Shown piece after piece: positions 9,216-22,261 of a stretch of 64,000 nucleotides of DNA. Under the pieces are notes generated by a model. That model was not told the DNA's origin and made no database searches. It was given only the letters and a program-made list of their open reading frames with translations. Made by a program: the position numbers and the translations under genes. Location: the NCBI GenBank assembly GCA_039105265.1, contig JAPFFF010000030.1, positions 186,001 through 250,000 on the forward strand, in the 5' to 3' direction. Every line of letters starts with the position of its first letter. The stretch's first letter is position 1. This DNA is from Tritrichomonas musculus (lineage: Eukaryota > Parabasalia > Tritrichomonadida > Tritrichomonadidae).

Positions 9216-10572
9216 AAATGTATGGAATGTTTTTTGAAATATTTTTATCTTTTTATATAGTAAATATTGATCGGTAACATTGATTATTCATATCATACTT
9301 ATGATGAATTATATATATTTAACTTTATAGACCAATTAATTTTTTCTCATCAAAATGGAATATCTGCATGATACCATATTATATGTGCATTTGTATTTGC
9401 TTAACATATGTTTTATTGTTTTTGAATGCTAGTTTGTATTTTATATCACTTATTATTTCACTAATTATGAAGATATCATAAATTAAATTTTCGACTAAAA
9501 AAAATGTGATTTTTCTGGAGAGATTGGCTTAACCGTTTAATATAATTTTCGGATATGTTATTATATAATAAAATTAATGGTTTTTTATCGAGGCAAAGAA
9601 ACTTGATATAGCCATTAAAAAAAGATAAAAATGTTTGAAAACCAAATCTTCTCAAATAAACGTCTATTTTATTTTAATATTCATTTTTTTGAATAAGCAC
9701 GTTTTTTGGTTCTCACAAAAAATCTTGAATTTTCTGGAAAGACTGGAATAATATTACAATCTCTAAACAATATATACCTTATAATATAAAATATAATGAG
9801 GTTTTACCGAGCCAATTAGGTTAAATATGTTTCTATTTTAGGATATTTATGTTTGCATAAATTTTTACATAAAAGCTCTTCAAATATTTTGTGAGTATAA
9901 AATTAGGATTATTTATTTATGTCTTATTAAAACAATTTCTTAAATAGAATTTATATTAAATATATGATATAAATATGATAAAATAAATATAAAATGAAAC
10001 ACAAAAATTATTTGCAAATAAATACATATATAATTATAAATCTCTAAATGCATTCAAAATTAAAAACTCATCCATATTTCAAAGGTATAAAAATATTTTG
10101 ATAAAGCATTCATAAATAATTGTATGAGCTATTTTAATTTATCATTATTAATGAAAATAATGATAGATTTTTATTTTCTCAAATTATTGTATGTAATCAT
10201 TCAATAAAATTAATAACATTTTATTGAAATTAAAATAATAGTTTAAATTTCCAATATCTTATTTAATTTTTCAAAACCTAAATTATAATTAATAATTATA
10301 TATATAATATTTTATATTCATTCATATTTCCAATGTATAATAAATTTTTATTGATTTTCATAATGGATTACTTGAATCGTATTTTTGAATACTTAATAGT
10401 TTTTATTTATTCAATTTATATATTTTGCATATATCTCACAATAAAATTTAAATATAATATTTTATGGCTATTATAATAATATAAAATTCAATATAAAAAC
10501 ATATTATAAAATATGATGATTTAAAAACCACTAGTTATTTCTATTTCGTTTTTTTCGAGTTTCCATACATTT
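9216..10572. mobile_element. hAT-like non-autonomous insertion in the left arm, TSD TAAAATAA
   Basis: The ends are perfect inverted repeats AAATGTATGGAA / TTCCATACATTT. They are flanked by exact 8-bp repeats TAAAATAA (9208-9215 and 10573-10580). The right arm of the giant repeat has a single TAAAATAA at the matching place near 23336-23350, which is the empty site. The 1357-bp insert therefore arrived after the two arms existed. No gene inside. Confidence 0.72.
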
Positions 10573-11001
10573 TAAAATAATTAAAATTGATAATAAAATA
10601 TTGAATGTCAATAGAAAAATTATTGAATTAATTATTATTATATTTCATATTTATTTATTTTAATATATTCATGCACTATACGGATATATAAACTTTATTC
10701 TGCTTATATAATATTATTAAACATATATTTAGTGTTTATTTTATATGATATAAATGTTATATTTCATAGAATTCATATTTTATATTTTGTGAATAAAGTA
10801 TAATTTTGAATAAAAATAATTATATATTGAATGCATTGAAATATTTATTTTTATAAACGGCTCTTTTATCTTTTATCGATTTATTTTACAATAGAAAAGA
10901 TTTTTAATATTAATAATATGATATAATTGTTTAGTATATTATTTATTATTTTGGAGTTCCTGATATTTTCCTTTATGTGGTGAAAATTGAACAATTTGAT
11001 G

Positions 11002-11363
11002 AAAATATTATATCTTCTCTTCATCTAGTTACATAAACTAGCAATAAACGATATAAAGTAATTTAATGGTTATTATAGTTGTTCATTTTTATTCTTTCAT
11101 TTGCTTTCATAGAATCTTATTTCAAAATATTATATCTTCTCTTCATCTAGTTACATAAACTAGCAATAAACGATATAAAGTAATTTAATGGTTATTATAG
11201 TTGTTCATTTTTATTCTTTCATTTGCTTTCATAGAATCTTATTTCAAAATATTATATCTTCTCTTCATCCAGTTACATAAACTAGCAATAAACGATATAA
11301 AGTAATTTAATGGTTATTATAGTTGTTCATTTTTATTCTTTCATTTACTTTCTGAAAATCTTA
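11002..11363. repeat. 122-bp tandem repeat, about three copies (left arm)
   Basis: Units begin near 11002, 11124 and 11246 with AAAATATTATATCTTCTC, spaced exactly 122 bases. The first two are almost identical; the third differs at a few places at its end. The same array occurs reversed at 22563-22918, so it predates or was copied with the arms. Confidence 0.9.
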
Positions 11364-11994
11364 TTAAGAAATTTAATATTTTTTTTTTTTTTTTTTTTTT
11401 TTCCTCTCTCTCTCTCCCCTCACTATTTCATTTAGTATATATTAGTATATAATAAATTGTAGTGTTATCTGATATTATGATAACACAAATCCTTTTTTTA
11501 TTTTATGCTTATTTCATACAAATAATCATATTTCGATTTTGAATATGCTCATTGAATTATTTCAATGGAAAAAATATAAAGAAATGATTTTTTAATTTCT
11601 AACTAACGACAGGTTTTTTGTTTTAAGTAATCAAATTATTACAATCAAGGAGGTCATTTACATTAATATTACATATTATAACAATCATTTTTTAATTAAA
11701 TGCCTAAAATTATGAATTCTTAAATACCTCGTAAAATATTGAATTTTTAGAATTGCGGGGATAAAATGTCAATTAATAAAAACTCTCAATTTATTGATAA
11801 AAAATAAATTTGAATGGTCTAATTGAATTTAATTTTTTGTATTTAAAAAGTTTTCGTTTTGAAAAAGTTTATGTGGTTATATTTTTCATACGTTTATGTA
11901 CGTTAAATCGATTTTTTTTCATATATTTTGGATTTATCTCATTGTGAAAACAAAATTGAGCTATTGCCATAAAAAATAATGTTTTTTATTTCAT

Positions 11995-12167
11995 GAGGAA
12001 TAAGGGGATAAATCAAAAAAACCAATTCAATTTTTTTTGCTCTTTTCAATTTTCACTTTTTGTTAAGGTGCTTCTGATTCATTTTTTTAAAAAAAATCAA
12101 AAAAACCTAAAATCTTCAGAATTTTTCTCAAAAAAAAAGTTCCGTTAAAATCAAAAGCACCTAACCT
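11995..12167. repeat. Inner inverted-repeat island (left), pairs with 19289-19461
   Basis: The stretch from GGGGATAAATC through AAAAGCACCTAACC is matched almost exactly by the reverse complement of 19289-19461. A further short island, 11719-11760 (AATACCCCGTAAAATATTG), pairs with 20813-20855. The arms of the giant element therefore once reached at least this far, with later sequence separating the islands. Confidence 0.75.
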
Positions 12168-12698
12168 TACGTTTAGATTAAAAATACAGAAATCAATATA
12201 TAAATACATTGTTTTGTAAACAATTTAAGCCGAATAAAATAGTAAACATAATATGCACTCTTTTAAATTTGATTATATTTTTAAAATTTGGTCGTAATTG
12301 GAAACTTTCAAAATCTCAATTTATCTTGTTTTTTAAAAACACCAAAAATACTAATTTTCTGAAAATAAAATACATTTTATTAACATTTCGGTACAAATAA
12401 TTCTTTTTTTTGTGTATATTTTAGATTATTGATTTAATTAAAATATGTGTGATTGTAAAAAATATTTATTATTCAATATAATTAAGGATAATATAAATAT
12501 CAAAAATATAAGCACATATTTTTAATAATTTTATTATTAAAAATTGTTTATGTCGCATATTATTATACCAAAATTATTTTTGTCATGAATATCAATATTA
12601 ATCACATTTATTAAGTACAAATCCTTTGCATTGTTTATTTTATGCTAATTTTTAATTCTTCAATTAATTTTATATGAGTTAAACATATTTTATATTAA

Positions 12699-15315
12699 GG
12701 GTATAGTTGAAAAAGTGGGCTTATTCGATATGAGAAAAAAATTTTCTCTGTTGCTTTTTTTTAAATTCTTTTTATAAAATTAGAATGTGCACAAAGAAAT
12801 GTCCGGAGGATTTTTTTTATTTTATTCTAAATTAATTATTTTCTAATAATTATTTGAGATATTGAAAAAGACTCAACAAAAAAAAATTTCCTCCGTACAA
12901 AACTAATAATTTTAAATGTTATTGCGATTTATCTAATAAAATTTCAAAAAATGCGAGAAATCATTTCTCTGGTTCTTTAAGTTTTTTTTTGAATTCTTTT
13001 TTGAATGATTCTCAATTTTCTGAGATTTTATTTTATATGATTTTATACAGTCAAATTTGAATATATGTATAAAATATGAATATTTAATATATCGAGCATA
13101 ATATAAGATTTCTAATTATAATATCGTATATTATATTTTTTTGTTTTTATATCCTTTGACATTTTGATATCTATAATTGTAGAATTTGAGAGAATTTCGA
13201 AAATAGAGTATTTTCTTAAATAACTTGATTTAGATATCTTGATATAACAACTAAAAGTTAGTAGATTTAATGATTTCACAATATATCATACATAATTGCA
13301 AACTTTTAGATAGATTTTTAACATAATCAAATATTTAACAATTTACCAATAATTGTTTAAAATAATTTGCTGGATGTGAATATATAATTGGAAATATCAG
13401 TAAATATTTTAATATTTGCTAAAATATAAATATTAGTTGAGATATTTTTCTTAAAATATCAAAAAATGAGAAAATTTCTGAGAATATCAAGATCTATATC
13501 AGAAAATAAATGATATAGTCGATTGCTATTTGAAAACAAGAGCAAATGAAATAAAATGAAATTTGAAAAAAATAAAAAAGTTGTTTTCAATGAGCGTTTT
13601 TTATTTATTCAGGTACTTTTTGTATGAATATTTTGCTTTTTGTTTGATATTGGTAGTTTTTCAAAGATTTTAACGTAATTTTAAGACGTTAATTTTTATG
13701 AAAATTTGGTGTTCAAAACGTTTAATACACAATTTTAAAGAACTTGGTGAGCTTTATGCGAGACAAACGAATACATATTACGCAATTTTGAGTAAAAAAA
13801 AGAATAACGATTAGAAATATGAAATTGACCTACAAAAAAAGGCCAAATAAAAAGATCTGACAAAATATTTTTCCTCTATTTATTTTTTAATTTTTAATAT
13901 AAAGTTAAGATGTACGTAAAAAATTGTCTGACCAGTTTTTTTTATTTGTTCCAAAAAAATTTCTATACCTAATTATGATTCAAAACTCAATAACAGCAAA
14001 AGGAAAAAATAAATCCTCCGGCTAAATCAAATATTTTTTGATATAATTTTCATATACCAAAAATCAAATGACAAAAATTTATATTCATGGCTAGGGAGAA
14101 AATAGTTTTTTTCATTTTATATTCTATTCAATTCTTTTCAAATTCAATAATCCAAAATATAAAATGCATTGAATTTTCATATTTTTTTAAAAAAGCTTGA
14201 AAATGAGGTGAATCTAAGCATTTTAGAAGATTTTATGATTGATTTCAAATATATATATATAAATATTAGATTTGGCCGGAGGATTTATTTTTTCCTTTTG
14301 CTGTTATTGAGTTTTGAATCATAATTAGGTATAGAAATTTTTTTGGAACAAATAAAAAAAACTGGTCAGACAATTTTTTACGTACATCTTAACTTTATAT
14401 TAAAAATTAAAAAATAAATAGAGGAAAAATATTTTGTCAGATCTTTTTATTTGGCCTTTTTTTGTAGGTCAATTTCATATTTCTAATCGTTATTCTTTTT
14501 TTTACTCAAAATTGCGTAATATGTATTCGTTTGTCTCGCATAAAGCTCACCAAGTTCTTTAAAATTGTGTATTAAACGTTTTGAACACCAAATTTTCATA
14601 AAAATTAACGTCTTAAAATTACGTTAAAATCTTTGAAAAACTACCAATATCAAACAAAAAGCAAAATATTCATACAAAAAGTACCTGAATAAATAAAAAA
14701 CGCTCATTGAAAACAACTTTTTTATTTTTTTCAAATTTCATTTTATTTCATTTGCTCTTGTTTTCAAATAGCAATCGACTATATCATTTATTTTCTGATA
14801 TAGATCTTGATATTCTCAGAAATTTTCTCATTTTTTATATTTTAAGTTAAATATCTTGACTAATTATTTCTATTTTAGTTAGATACTAAGTAAATGTCAG
14901 CTTTATATGATTTAGAATTAAAATCCATGAAGATCTACTCTTATAATGGAAGTTTAATCTTGATTATGCATTGAATTTAAATTTATTTGGTTAGTGAATC
15001 ATTAACGTAAAAAAATAGTGGCATTAGTTTGTTACATAATGATATTCTTTTTTTATTTTTACTTCCATTATATTATTAAAAATAATATACTATATTATTT
15101 TAAGATTTTAAAATTTTGATTTATATTAATATTTATCATATCTTTGGCTATTTTAAAATTGCTAAATGTTTAAAGCAACTCATGATATTCATGTTTAGGC
15201 ATATCTCATAAAAAACAGTAAATTGAGAATGAATATTTTTTTAATTCAATATTGAATTAAATATAAAAATATAAAATCTTCTGAATTACTTCAAAAAATA
15301 ATTTAAACTATACCC
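12699..15315. mobile_element. Possible TTAA-flanked element with 10-bp terminal repeats
   Basis: GGGTATAGTT at 12699 and AACTATACCC ending at 15315 are inverted, and each is bordered outside by TTAA (12695-12698 and 15316-15319). A TTAA duplication is the mark of piggyBac-type insertion, although these ends do not begin with the usual CCC. No transposase is visible. The segment holds the 13418-14878 foldback. Confidence 0.38.
13418..14878. repeat. 1.46-kb near-perfect palindrome (foldback)
   Basis: Positions about 13418-14038 read reverse-complemented at 14262-14878, with only scattered mismatches near the outer ends, around a 223-bp unique spacer. The innermost bases of the arms include AAAATAAATCCTCCGGC and its partner GCCGGAGGATTTATTTT. 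No coding frame is apparent. Foldback transposons have this form. Confidence 0.82.
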
Positions 15316-15319
15316 TTAA

Positions 15320-16379
15320 GGAAAAAATATATCAGAAATAAATTGAATGCTATTCAAATTTGAATATAATATAATTGATAAATAAATAATAAAAAAAACT
15401 AAAATATCTTTTTATAACAATAAAAAATATAATAATAATTATATCAATAGTATTTTATATTTATTAAATATTCAAAAAAATAAATATGATCAACAAATGA
15501 TATATTTATTAATTATGGATTTTTTTTTTTTTTAATAAAATAAAGAACTAATAGATAATTTTGACAAATATATAATAATAATTGTTCCTATATAAACAAT
15601 ATTTATTCTATTTACTTTATAATATCATCTAATATATCGGTTTGATATAAATAATTATCATTTTAATTATTTTTTGGATAAAACAAATAATTCAGATTAA
15701 GAACAATTTATAAATCATTTATAAAGTATTTATAACTGACTAAAGCAGGAAAAAATAGGCATTTGAATAAAATTCATCTTGAATCATCCATTTTTTTATG
15801 ATTTTTGGTCAAATGAATACTATTAATTTATATATTTTCGTATGATTATTAATAAATAATTGTTAATTCAACGATTTAGCAAGAAAATGAAATTTTAAAG
15901 TGATTCGTAAATGATTATAAAAAAAAAACTTTTGTTTCATTATATTTCCCCAAATATTTATTTGCATAAATAGTATTTATTTTATATATAAGCAAACAGA
16001 TTTATTTGAATTTAAAATGATAGGGATAATAAAAAAAATAATCAATTATTTTATACATTATTTAAAATATAAATATATACCCATATCATGCATAACAGTA
16101 ATATTTTATCATGAATTTAATTTAATGTTATCAACTACTAGGAGAGAAGACAATTTTTTTGAAGTAGACAGTTTTTTCCTAGACCTTTAAATGATATTTA
16201 TTTATTTTATATGATCATGTAAACTATTCAATTTCTTTGAATAGTATAAAATGCAATATTTTGACTTATATCCAATAAATATTAATAAAAATAATATAAT
16301 AATATATGATATTATATAAAGATTTAAATATATAAAAATCAACTTTATTATCACTGCCTCACATCCAAATATTTATAAT
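15320..16379. other. AT-rich interior of the giant element, nothing recognizable
   Basis: Low-complexity A/T sequence with short T runs. I see no gene, repeat end or structured motif. Confidence 0.4.
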
Positions 16380-18110
16380 TTATTAATCATATTTTGAGTC
16401 CTCTGAATGAAGTGATCAGATATATATAACCTATTAGTTGATGTAATATCATTAGGATTGAAAGAGAATAATACGGAGCATTCATAAATTTATCATAAAT
16501 AGAATTATAGTAATGTTAAGCAGTGCTCCAGATACTTTATATCTTCCGTATATCTGTAACAACTTCTGGAGCTCTCCAAACAACTTACTCATATAGAGAT
16601 CCCTATAGATTTCTATCTAAAAGTTATAATATAAACAAGTCCCCAAATGAAATGAAACAAATTTATATCCTATATGAATCCTACCCAAAATACTAATAAC
16701 TGATATTTCTGCCATACATAATCTTCTATATACCGGCTACAATTATGTTACATGCTATTTGTGGCAAAGAACTCAATATATATGTTTAATTATGTCTATG
16801 AACTATTAATATTTGATAATCTCATAAAGATAATCTAAAAATATGTTATTAAAATAGGTGTAATCGGATATATTAATGTGAAATCGTTTCTGAATAATTA
16901 TATAGAAAGGTTTATAAATGGCATTAGCACGATTGAGGGAAATAATGAAGCTCTATTATTATAGATAATGATGAACTAGTTGTAATACTTATACCGATAC
17001 TGTCTCCAGTGTTAAACAATTTCTAGGTAGAAAGCAAAATAGAGATTCTGACGTGTATAAACATGCTCGATATGAAAAACATATGAAGAAGATAACTTAG
17101 TAGTATAGGTTTAGCTGTGTGTTCTAAAAGACTGCCCAGATCTAACAGCACCAATGATATCACCAAATCCATTTTTAAATATTTTTTCAATGTACTTGTG
17201 AGGATACTTGTTAGAATTGTAGATATCATAGTCATGTATTCATATATTTTAAAAATCAAGAAGATATGAGTGTGTTAAGAGTTTATTTTATCACAATGCT
17301 CATTTAGAAGTGTCTTGTAGAAACAGCCGGTGTATTCGATATATTCTTATTAACAATACCAGAAAACATGGCTTCCAAGAATATGGTGAACGTCCATTAG
17401 ATTAATTTTGTTGCATTTGAAAAAGAGATTTGTTCCATTAAAAGGTTTTATTAATAACTTTGAAATTATAAATAAATAATTTTTTATCATAAGAAATAAG
17501 AAGACTCTTAAACCATTAAAAGATTTAAAACATAATGAAGGTTATTTGACGTTTAATTTGTATGGTGTAAACTATTAAAAACGCGTTATTAATGCTAAAA
17601 TATTCTTGCCTAACGATGATCCTGCATCTTCATTTCCTTCGATTTATATCAACTGACTACACAGACCATGAAAAAGCAGAAGCATATTTAGATGAAATAT
17701 ACTTAAAATGATATCATAACAGCGGTGAGAAGATTTGATATACCTTATGTCGAATTAGATTGGGATGAATGTGATGAAGTTCGTTTTGATGTAAAATGAA
17801 TAAAAAATAAGCATATTCTATCTATTTTTTTTCTTAAGCCTATCACTAGTGATATCATAGGTGCGGTTAGGTCTGGTCGCACGTTTAGGACTCACACACC
17901 TAACGTATACCACTATCTTATTCGATATCGAACAAGTTATTTGAGAGATATCTATGTGAACTGCGCGATTGAATGTGGAATTGTATGTGTAAAATACGTT
18001 GAGATGATACATTATATAAGTTTGGATGTGAGCAATTGGGTAAATTTGTTGCTGATGATGAATCCACTAATGATGAACCCGTTATTTGAAATATAAGTTT
18101 TTTTTTTTCC
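16380..18110. other. Higher-complexity relic region in the giant element
   Basis: Base composition is less extreme than on either side, and short coding-like stretches alternate between frames on both strands. The longest overlapping minus-strand frames are 64-78 codons (for example 17023-17259 and 17918-18124). None resembles a family I can name. It is most simply the decayed coding core of the element, left undescribed in detail because it may be virus-like. Confidence 0.35.
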
Positions 18111-19288
18111 TTTTTGTATTTCAAATCACATATATTTTAAAAAATGTAATAAAAATATTAATTAAAATTATATATATATATTATATTAGAATTTAATTTA
18201 GTAATTATTGAGATATAATAGCATATATTTTTAAACAATATTCTGATATTATTTGGTCATAAGCTATTCAAAAAATAGCATTATAATTATTTATAAAAAT
18301 GAAAAAAAAATAATAATATTTTTTTTCTATACATCTAATTGCTTTTTTAAAACTTAATTACAATAAATAATATAAAAATATAAAGTTTTAAATAAGATAA
18401 AAACTAAAATGATTTAATCTTTAATCTTTCAAATTGTCTCAAATATGAATTTAAGCTATATCTTTTAATAAAATTGTTATATTATTTTTTAAGAAGGTAA
18501 ATAAAGGAATAAATAATAATTATAATATATTAAATATTTATAAGATGTCTATATAAAATTAAGTTTTGAAATAAATAAAAATAAAGTTGCGAATAATTAA
18601 AAATAAAAAACACTCTCAAATATTTTCAATTGTAGTTTTCAAAAATAAAATAACTATACAAATATCAATGTATAAATATTTTGGGATATAAATCACAATT
18701 CATTACTATTTTAAATAAATGATTAACATTCATATATATTAAAATTAATTATATTTTTTAAACAATGTAAATAAAAAAATTAAGACAATATCTTTTTATA
18801 TCAGAAATATGCAAAAAAACATGCAAATTGAAGATATTTTGGGATCATTTTTGCTATTATATGCTTGAATATACTGTTTAAAAAAGACAACTTTCAAATT
18901 TTGATAATACTTATTCAAAATGAATAATGATTTTTTATATTAAATAATACTTGCTATGCATCATTTAAATATATATAGAATCATTTAAATGAAAATTTTG
19001 TAGAATATTTATTTTTTTATACCAATAATAATTATCAGCAAATATAATATCTATCAAATATAATATTAACTATTTCAAGTTGTTTATTATCAATATGTGT
19101 TTATAAAATCAGTTATTTAATGAGAAATAATAAAAAAATAACTCAGATATCAAGGATTGTTTTTTAAGAGTCCTTTGATTTTAATTATTTTTTCATATTT
19201 TAATAAAAACAATTTTTAGAAAAGTTCTGCACAAAAGATTTTTAAATATTTGTTTTTGATAAAAAGAAAAGTGTATTTTTTGAATGAA
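18111..19288. other. AT-rich interior, nothing recognizable
   Basis: Extremely A/T-rich with no coding frame or clear repeat. Confidence 0.4.
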
Positions 19289-19461
19289 AATATAAGGTTA
19301 GGTGCTTTTGATTTTAACGGAACTTTTTTTTTGAGAAAAATTCTGAAGATTTTAGGTTTTTTTGATTTTTTTTAAAAAAATGAATCAGAAGCACCTTAAC
19401 AAAAAGTGAAAATTGAAAAGAGCAAAAAAAATTGAATTGGTTTTTTTGATTTATCCCCTGA
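19289..19461. repeat. Inner inverted-repeat island (right), pairs with 11995-12167
   Basis: Near-exact reverse complement of the left island. The 78-codon frame that covers it (19314-19550) is a by-product of A/T-rich sequence. Confidence 0.75.
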
Positions 19462-20222
19462 GGAATAAATATATGACATTTGCATAATTGTTTAATTTTA
19501 AAAATATAATTGAATTTTGAATATTTTTCTCCCGCTTTGAAATCGGCCATTTCTTCTTTATTAAAGTATTGATAATTTGACTAGTATAATTGATATTTAT
19601 ATGTAAAAAGTGAAAAGAACTTTTTTTCTGTATTGAGTTTCAAAAAAATCAATTAAATATCTGAATTTTTTCAGATATACAGTCAATTATAAGCAATAAG
19701 ATTGACAAGTTTTGTTATAATTGGCGTGTTCTTTTTAAACATTAGATAAAACTATTTATTTTATTTCTCACCAAAATGATCATTTTGATATTTTTTGATT
19801 TTCAATTTTTTCGAATATTTTGAATATGCAGTTAGTTTTATTTATAAATATATTTATCATTTATATTATTAAAAAAAGAAAATATAAAGAATTTTTAGTT
19901 TTAGTTTTTTGAATGCTTTTTATAATAGTACAGAAAAAGTTTAATCCTTTTGAAAAATTACACCGATATAATGTAGATATATTTGATTATACAAACAGAT
20001 ATTTTAATATCTTTTAATATGTTTTGATTTAATATTTTATTTATATAAGAAATTATTTAAAAAGGTGGACATAAAATTTTAATAATGATGAAATGTGAAT
20101 AATAAATCATATATGATGATTTCATTTCTAAAAGATATGATGATAAGTATTATTAAAAGTCATCATTCAACTAAAGGTAATAATAAAATCATATATTAAA
20201 ATATTTTTATTTTTTTTTAATG

Positions 20223-20620
20223 AATCTTGATATATCATCATTTGCTGCAGTGGAAAAAAAGTGAGCAAAGCTCTCGCGGAATTGAGGATCTTTCCGCGGG
20301 AATGCTTTAATGCGTGTGACATGAGCCGGATTCTTTTCTACTGAGCTTTGAGATATCGCCATTTGCTGCAGTGGAAAAAAGTGAGCAAAGCTCTCGCGGA
20401 ATTGAGGATCTTTCCGCGGGAATGCTTTAATGCGTGTGACATGAGCCGGATTCTTTTCTACTGAGCTTTGAGATATCGCCATTTGCTGCAGTGGAAAAAA
20501 AGTGAGCAAAGCTCTCGCGGAATTGAGGATCTTTCCGCGGGAATGCTTTAATGCGTGTGACATGAGCCGGATTCTTTTCTACTGAGTTTTGAGATATCGC
20601 CATTTGCTGCAGTGGAAAAT
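20223..20620. repeat. GC-richer 120/121-bp tandem repeat, 3.3 copies
   Basis: Units start with TGCTGCAGTGG near 20243, 20364, 20484 and 20605. Each contains CTCGCGGAATTGAGGATC, TTCCGCGGGAATGC and GACATGAGCCGGATTC. Copies are nearly identical, so expansion is recent. On the minus strand the array stays open for 118 codons because one unit is about 40 codons, giving an internally repeated peptide (AHVTRIKAFPRKDPQFRES...). There is no start context or known domain, so coding is doubtful. G+C is far above the flanks, suggesting origin elsewhere. The array has no counterpart in the left arm. Confidence 0.85.
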
Positions 20621-20859
20621 GAACTCTGCTGCCTTGGTTTCAATTATAAGCATATTAGTTTAAGTGAAATAGTTTGATACAGAAAAGCTCTTAACCTATA
20701 AATTAGAAAAAAAAATAAATACATCTAATTAAAAATTAATTTGTCACTTTTATGGATTTTTCACTACTTATAGAAAAAGTTAAGTTGTCACTATACGTTT
20801 ATTTCTATCGTCCCCGCAATTCTAAAAATTCAATATTTTACGGGGTATTTTCAAAATAT

Positions 20860-22250
20860 TGGAAAGATTGTTAGAATAGATCCCAATATGAATGATTATA
20901 CATTTAATTTGTTAATATATACTAACTATCCACCATTAATCCCGCTCAACCCATCATTATTATCATTTGTTCTATCATAATCTTCATTTATAAATTATAA
21001 ATATCACACTATTTATCATTATTATCATTTGATTTGTAATAATACTCGTTTATTTATTATAATTACTAATCATGTTAGCATCACTCTAAAATATATGTCA
21101 TAATTCTCCCAAGATTTTCATTTAATTATTAATGTACAAATTAATTGGAAGAATATAAGAAATATATTTGTTATATTGTTGACAAAGGCGTATTTTAATG
21201 CAAATCACCGCAGGAGTTACTTTATGAGAAAAAGTAATACCAAAAATTGACTGTGAAAAGAATGAAATCGTCAAAGATGTAAAAAATATGTGTCGTTAAG
21301 TCTCTGAAACAGTAAATGATGCACAGCCGAACGTATACTACTAGGATAATGATAGAATGAGAGATAATTTTAATAGTTATATGAGAATAATGATTTATAT
21401 GTAATTACTATAACAGGTGTAGCCACGATAAAATAATTAACATACTCTATATAGTTATCTGGGGATCAGATATGAGTCTATAGAAATATGCTAAGGTGTT
21501 AATCACGTTTCAGGAGCACAGTCACGTATCTTTATCTCGGTGCTGTCATCTCGAATTATCATCCTAGTATTATTATCCCGTTATTATCTCGGTGTTATTA
21601 TCTCGAATTATTTTAGTGTAGCTACGCCTCTTATAGTAACTACTGTATATACTAGAATAATGGTAGAATGAGTGATAATCAAAGCATATCAATAAGGATT
21701 ATGATGTTATAAATGAAAATAATAATAGAATGAATGATGTTAATGATTAAATGAGTGATAATTGCATTAACCAAATAAGAATTATGATAGTATGAATAAG
21801 AATAATGTTAAAATGATTGATAATTATAATATAAAAGTAAGAATTATGATGAACATACTAGGATAATGATTGAACTAGAGATAATAATGATAGAATGATT
21901 GATAATAATGATTAAATAAATGACAATTATAATAAATAAGTAAATATTATGATAGAATGAAAAGAATAATGATAAAATGAGTGATAATTTAAATATATAA
22001 GTAAGAATTATGATGAACATACTAGGATAATGATTGAACGAATGATAATAATGATAACTTATCCTAGGATAAAGATTTTTTCTCCTGATCCATTTTAGGA
22101 GATTGTCGCATGCTTAGTAATAATGATAGAATGAGTGATAATAATGATTGTTTATGCTGTAAAAAAATGATAGAAGAAACGAGAACGACAATATAAAAAT
22201 AATTATTAAGGTTGATTCAAACAATGAAGCAAATAATGAAAATTTAAATT
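20860..22250. repeat. Insert in right arm with degenerate GATAATNATG-type repeats
   Basis: The left arm has only about 60 bases where the right arm has this 1.4-kb stretch. Much of 21620-22180 consists of imperfect copies of units such as AATGATAGAATGAGTGATAA, including phrases repeated word for word (AAGAATTATGATGAACATACTAGGATAATGATTGAA occurs twice in near-identical form). It is either an insertion in this arm or a deletion in the other. Confidence 0.55.
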
Positions 22251-22261
22251 AATATTAATGT

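Larger units (their letters stand above)
8742..11660 (+). repeat. Left arm of the giant inverted repeat
   Basis: Apart from the insertion at 9216-10572 it matches 22262-23811 reverse-complemented, nearly base for base by eye, including the 122-bp tandem repeats and the CTCTCTCTC patch near 11405. The two arms are close to equal in length once the insertion is removed. Confidence 0.8.

Noticed and set aside
11002-11363. CRISPR-like array
   Set aside because: Units are contiguous 122-bp tandem repeats without unique spacers, in a eukaryotic transposon.
17023-18124. Three frames of 64-78 codons on the minus strand
   Set aside because: They overlap each other in different frames, lack domains, and lie in a decayed, possibly virus-like interior. 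Not called as genes.
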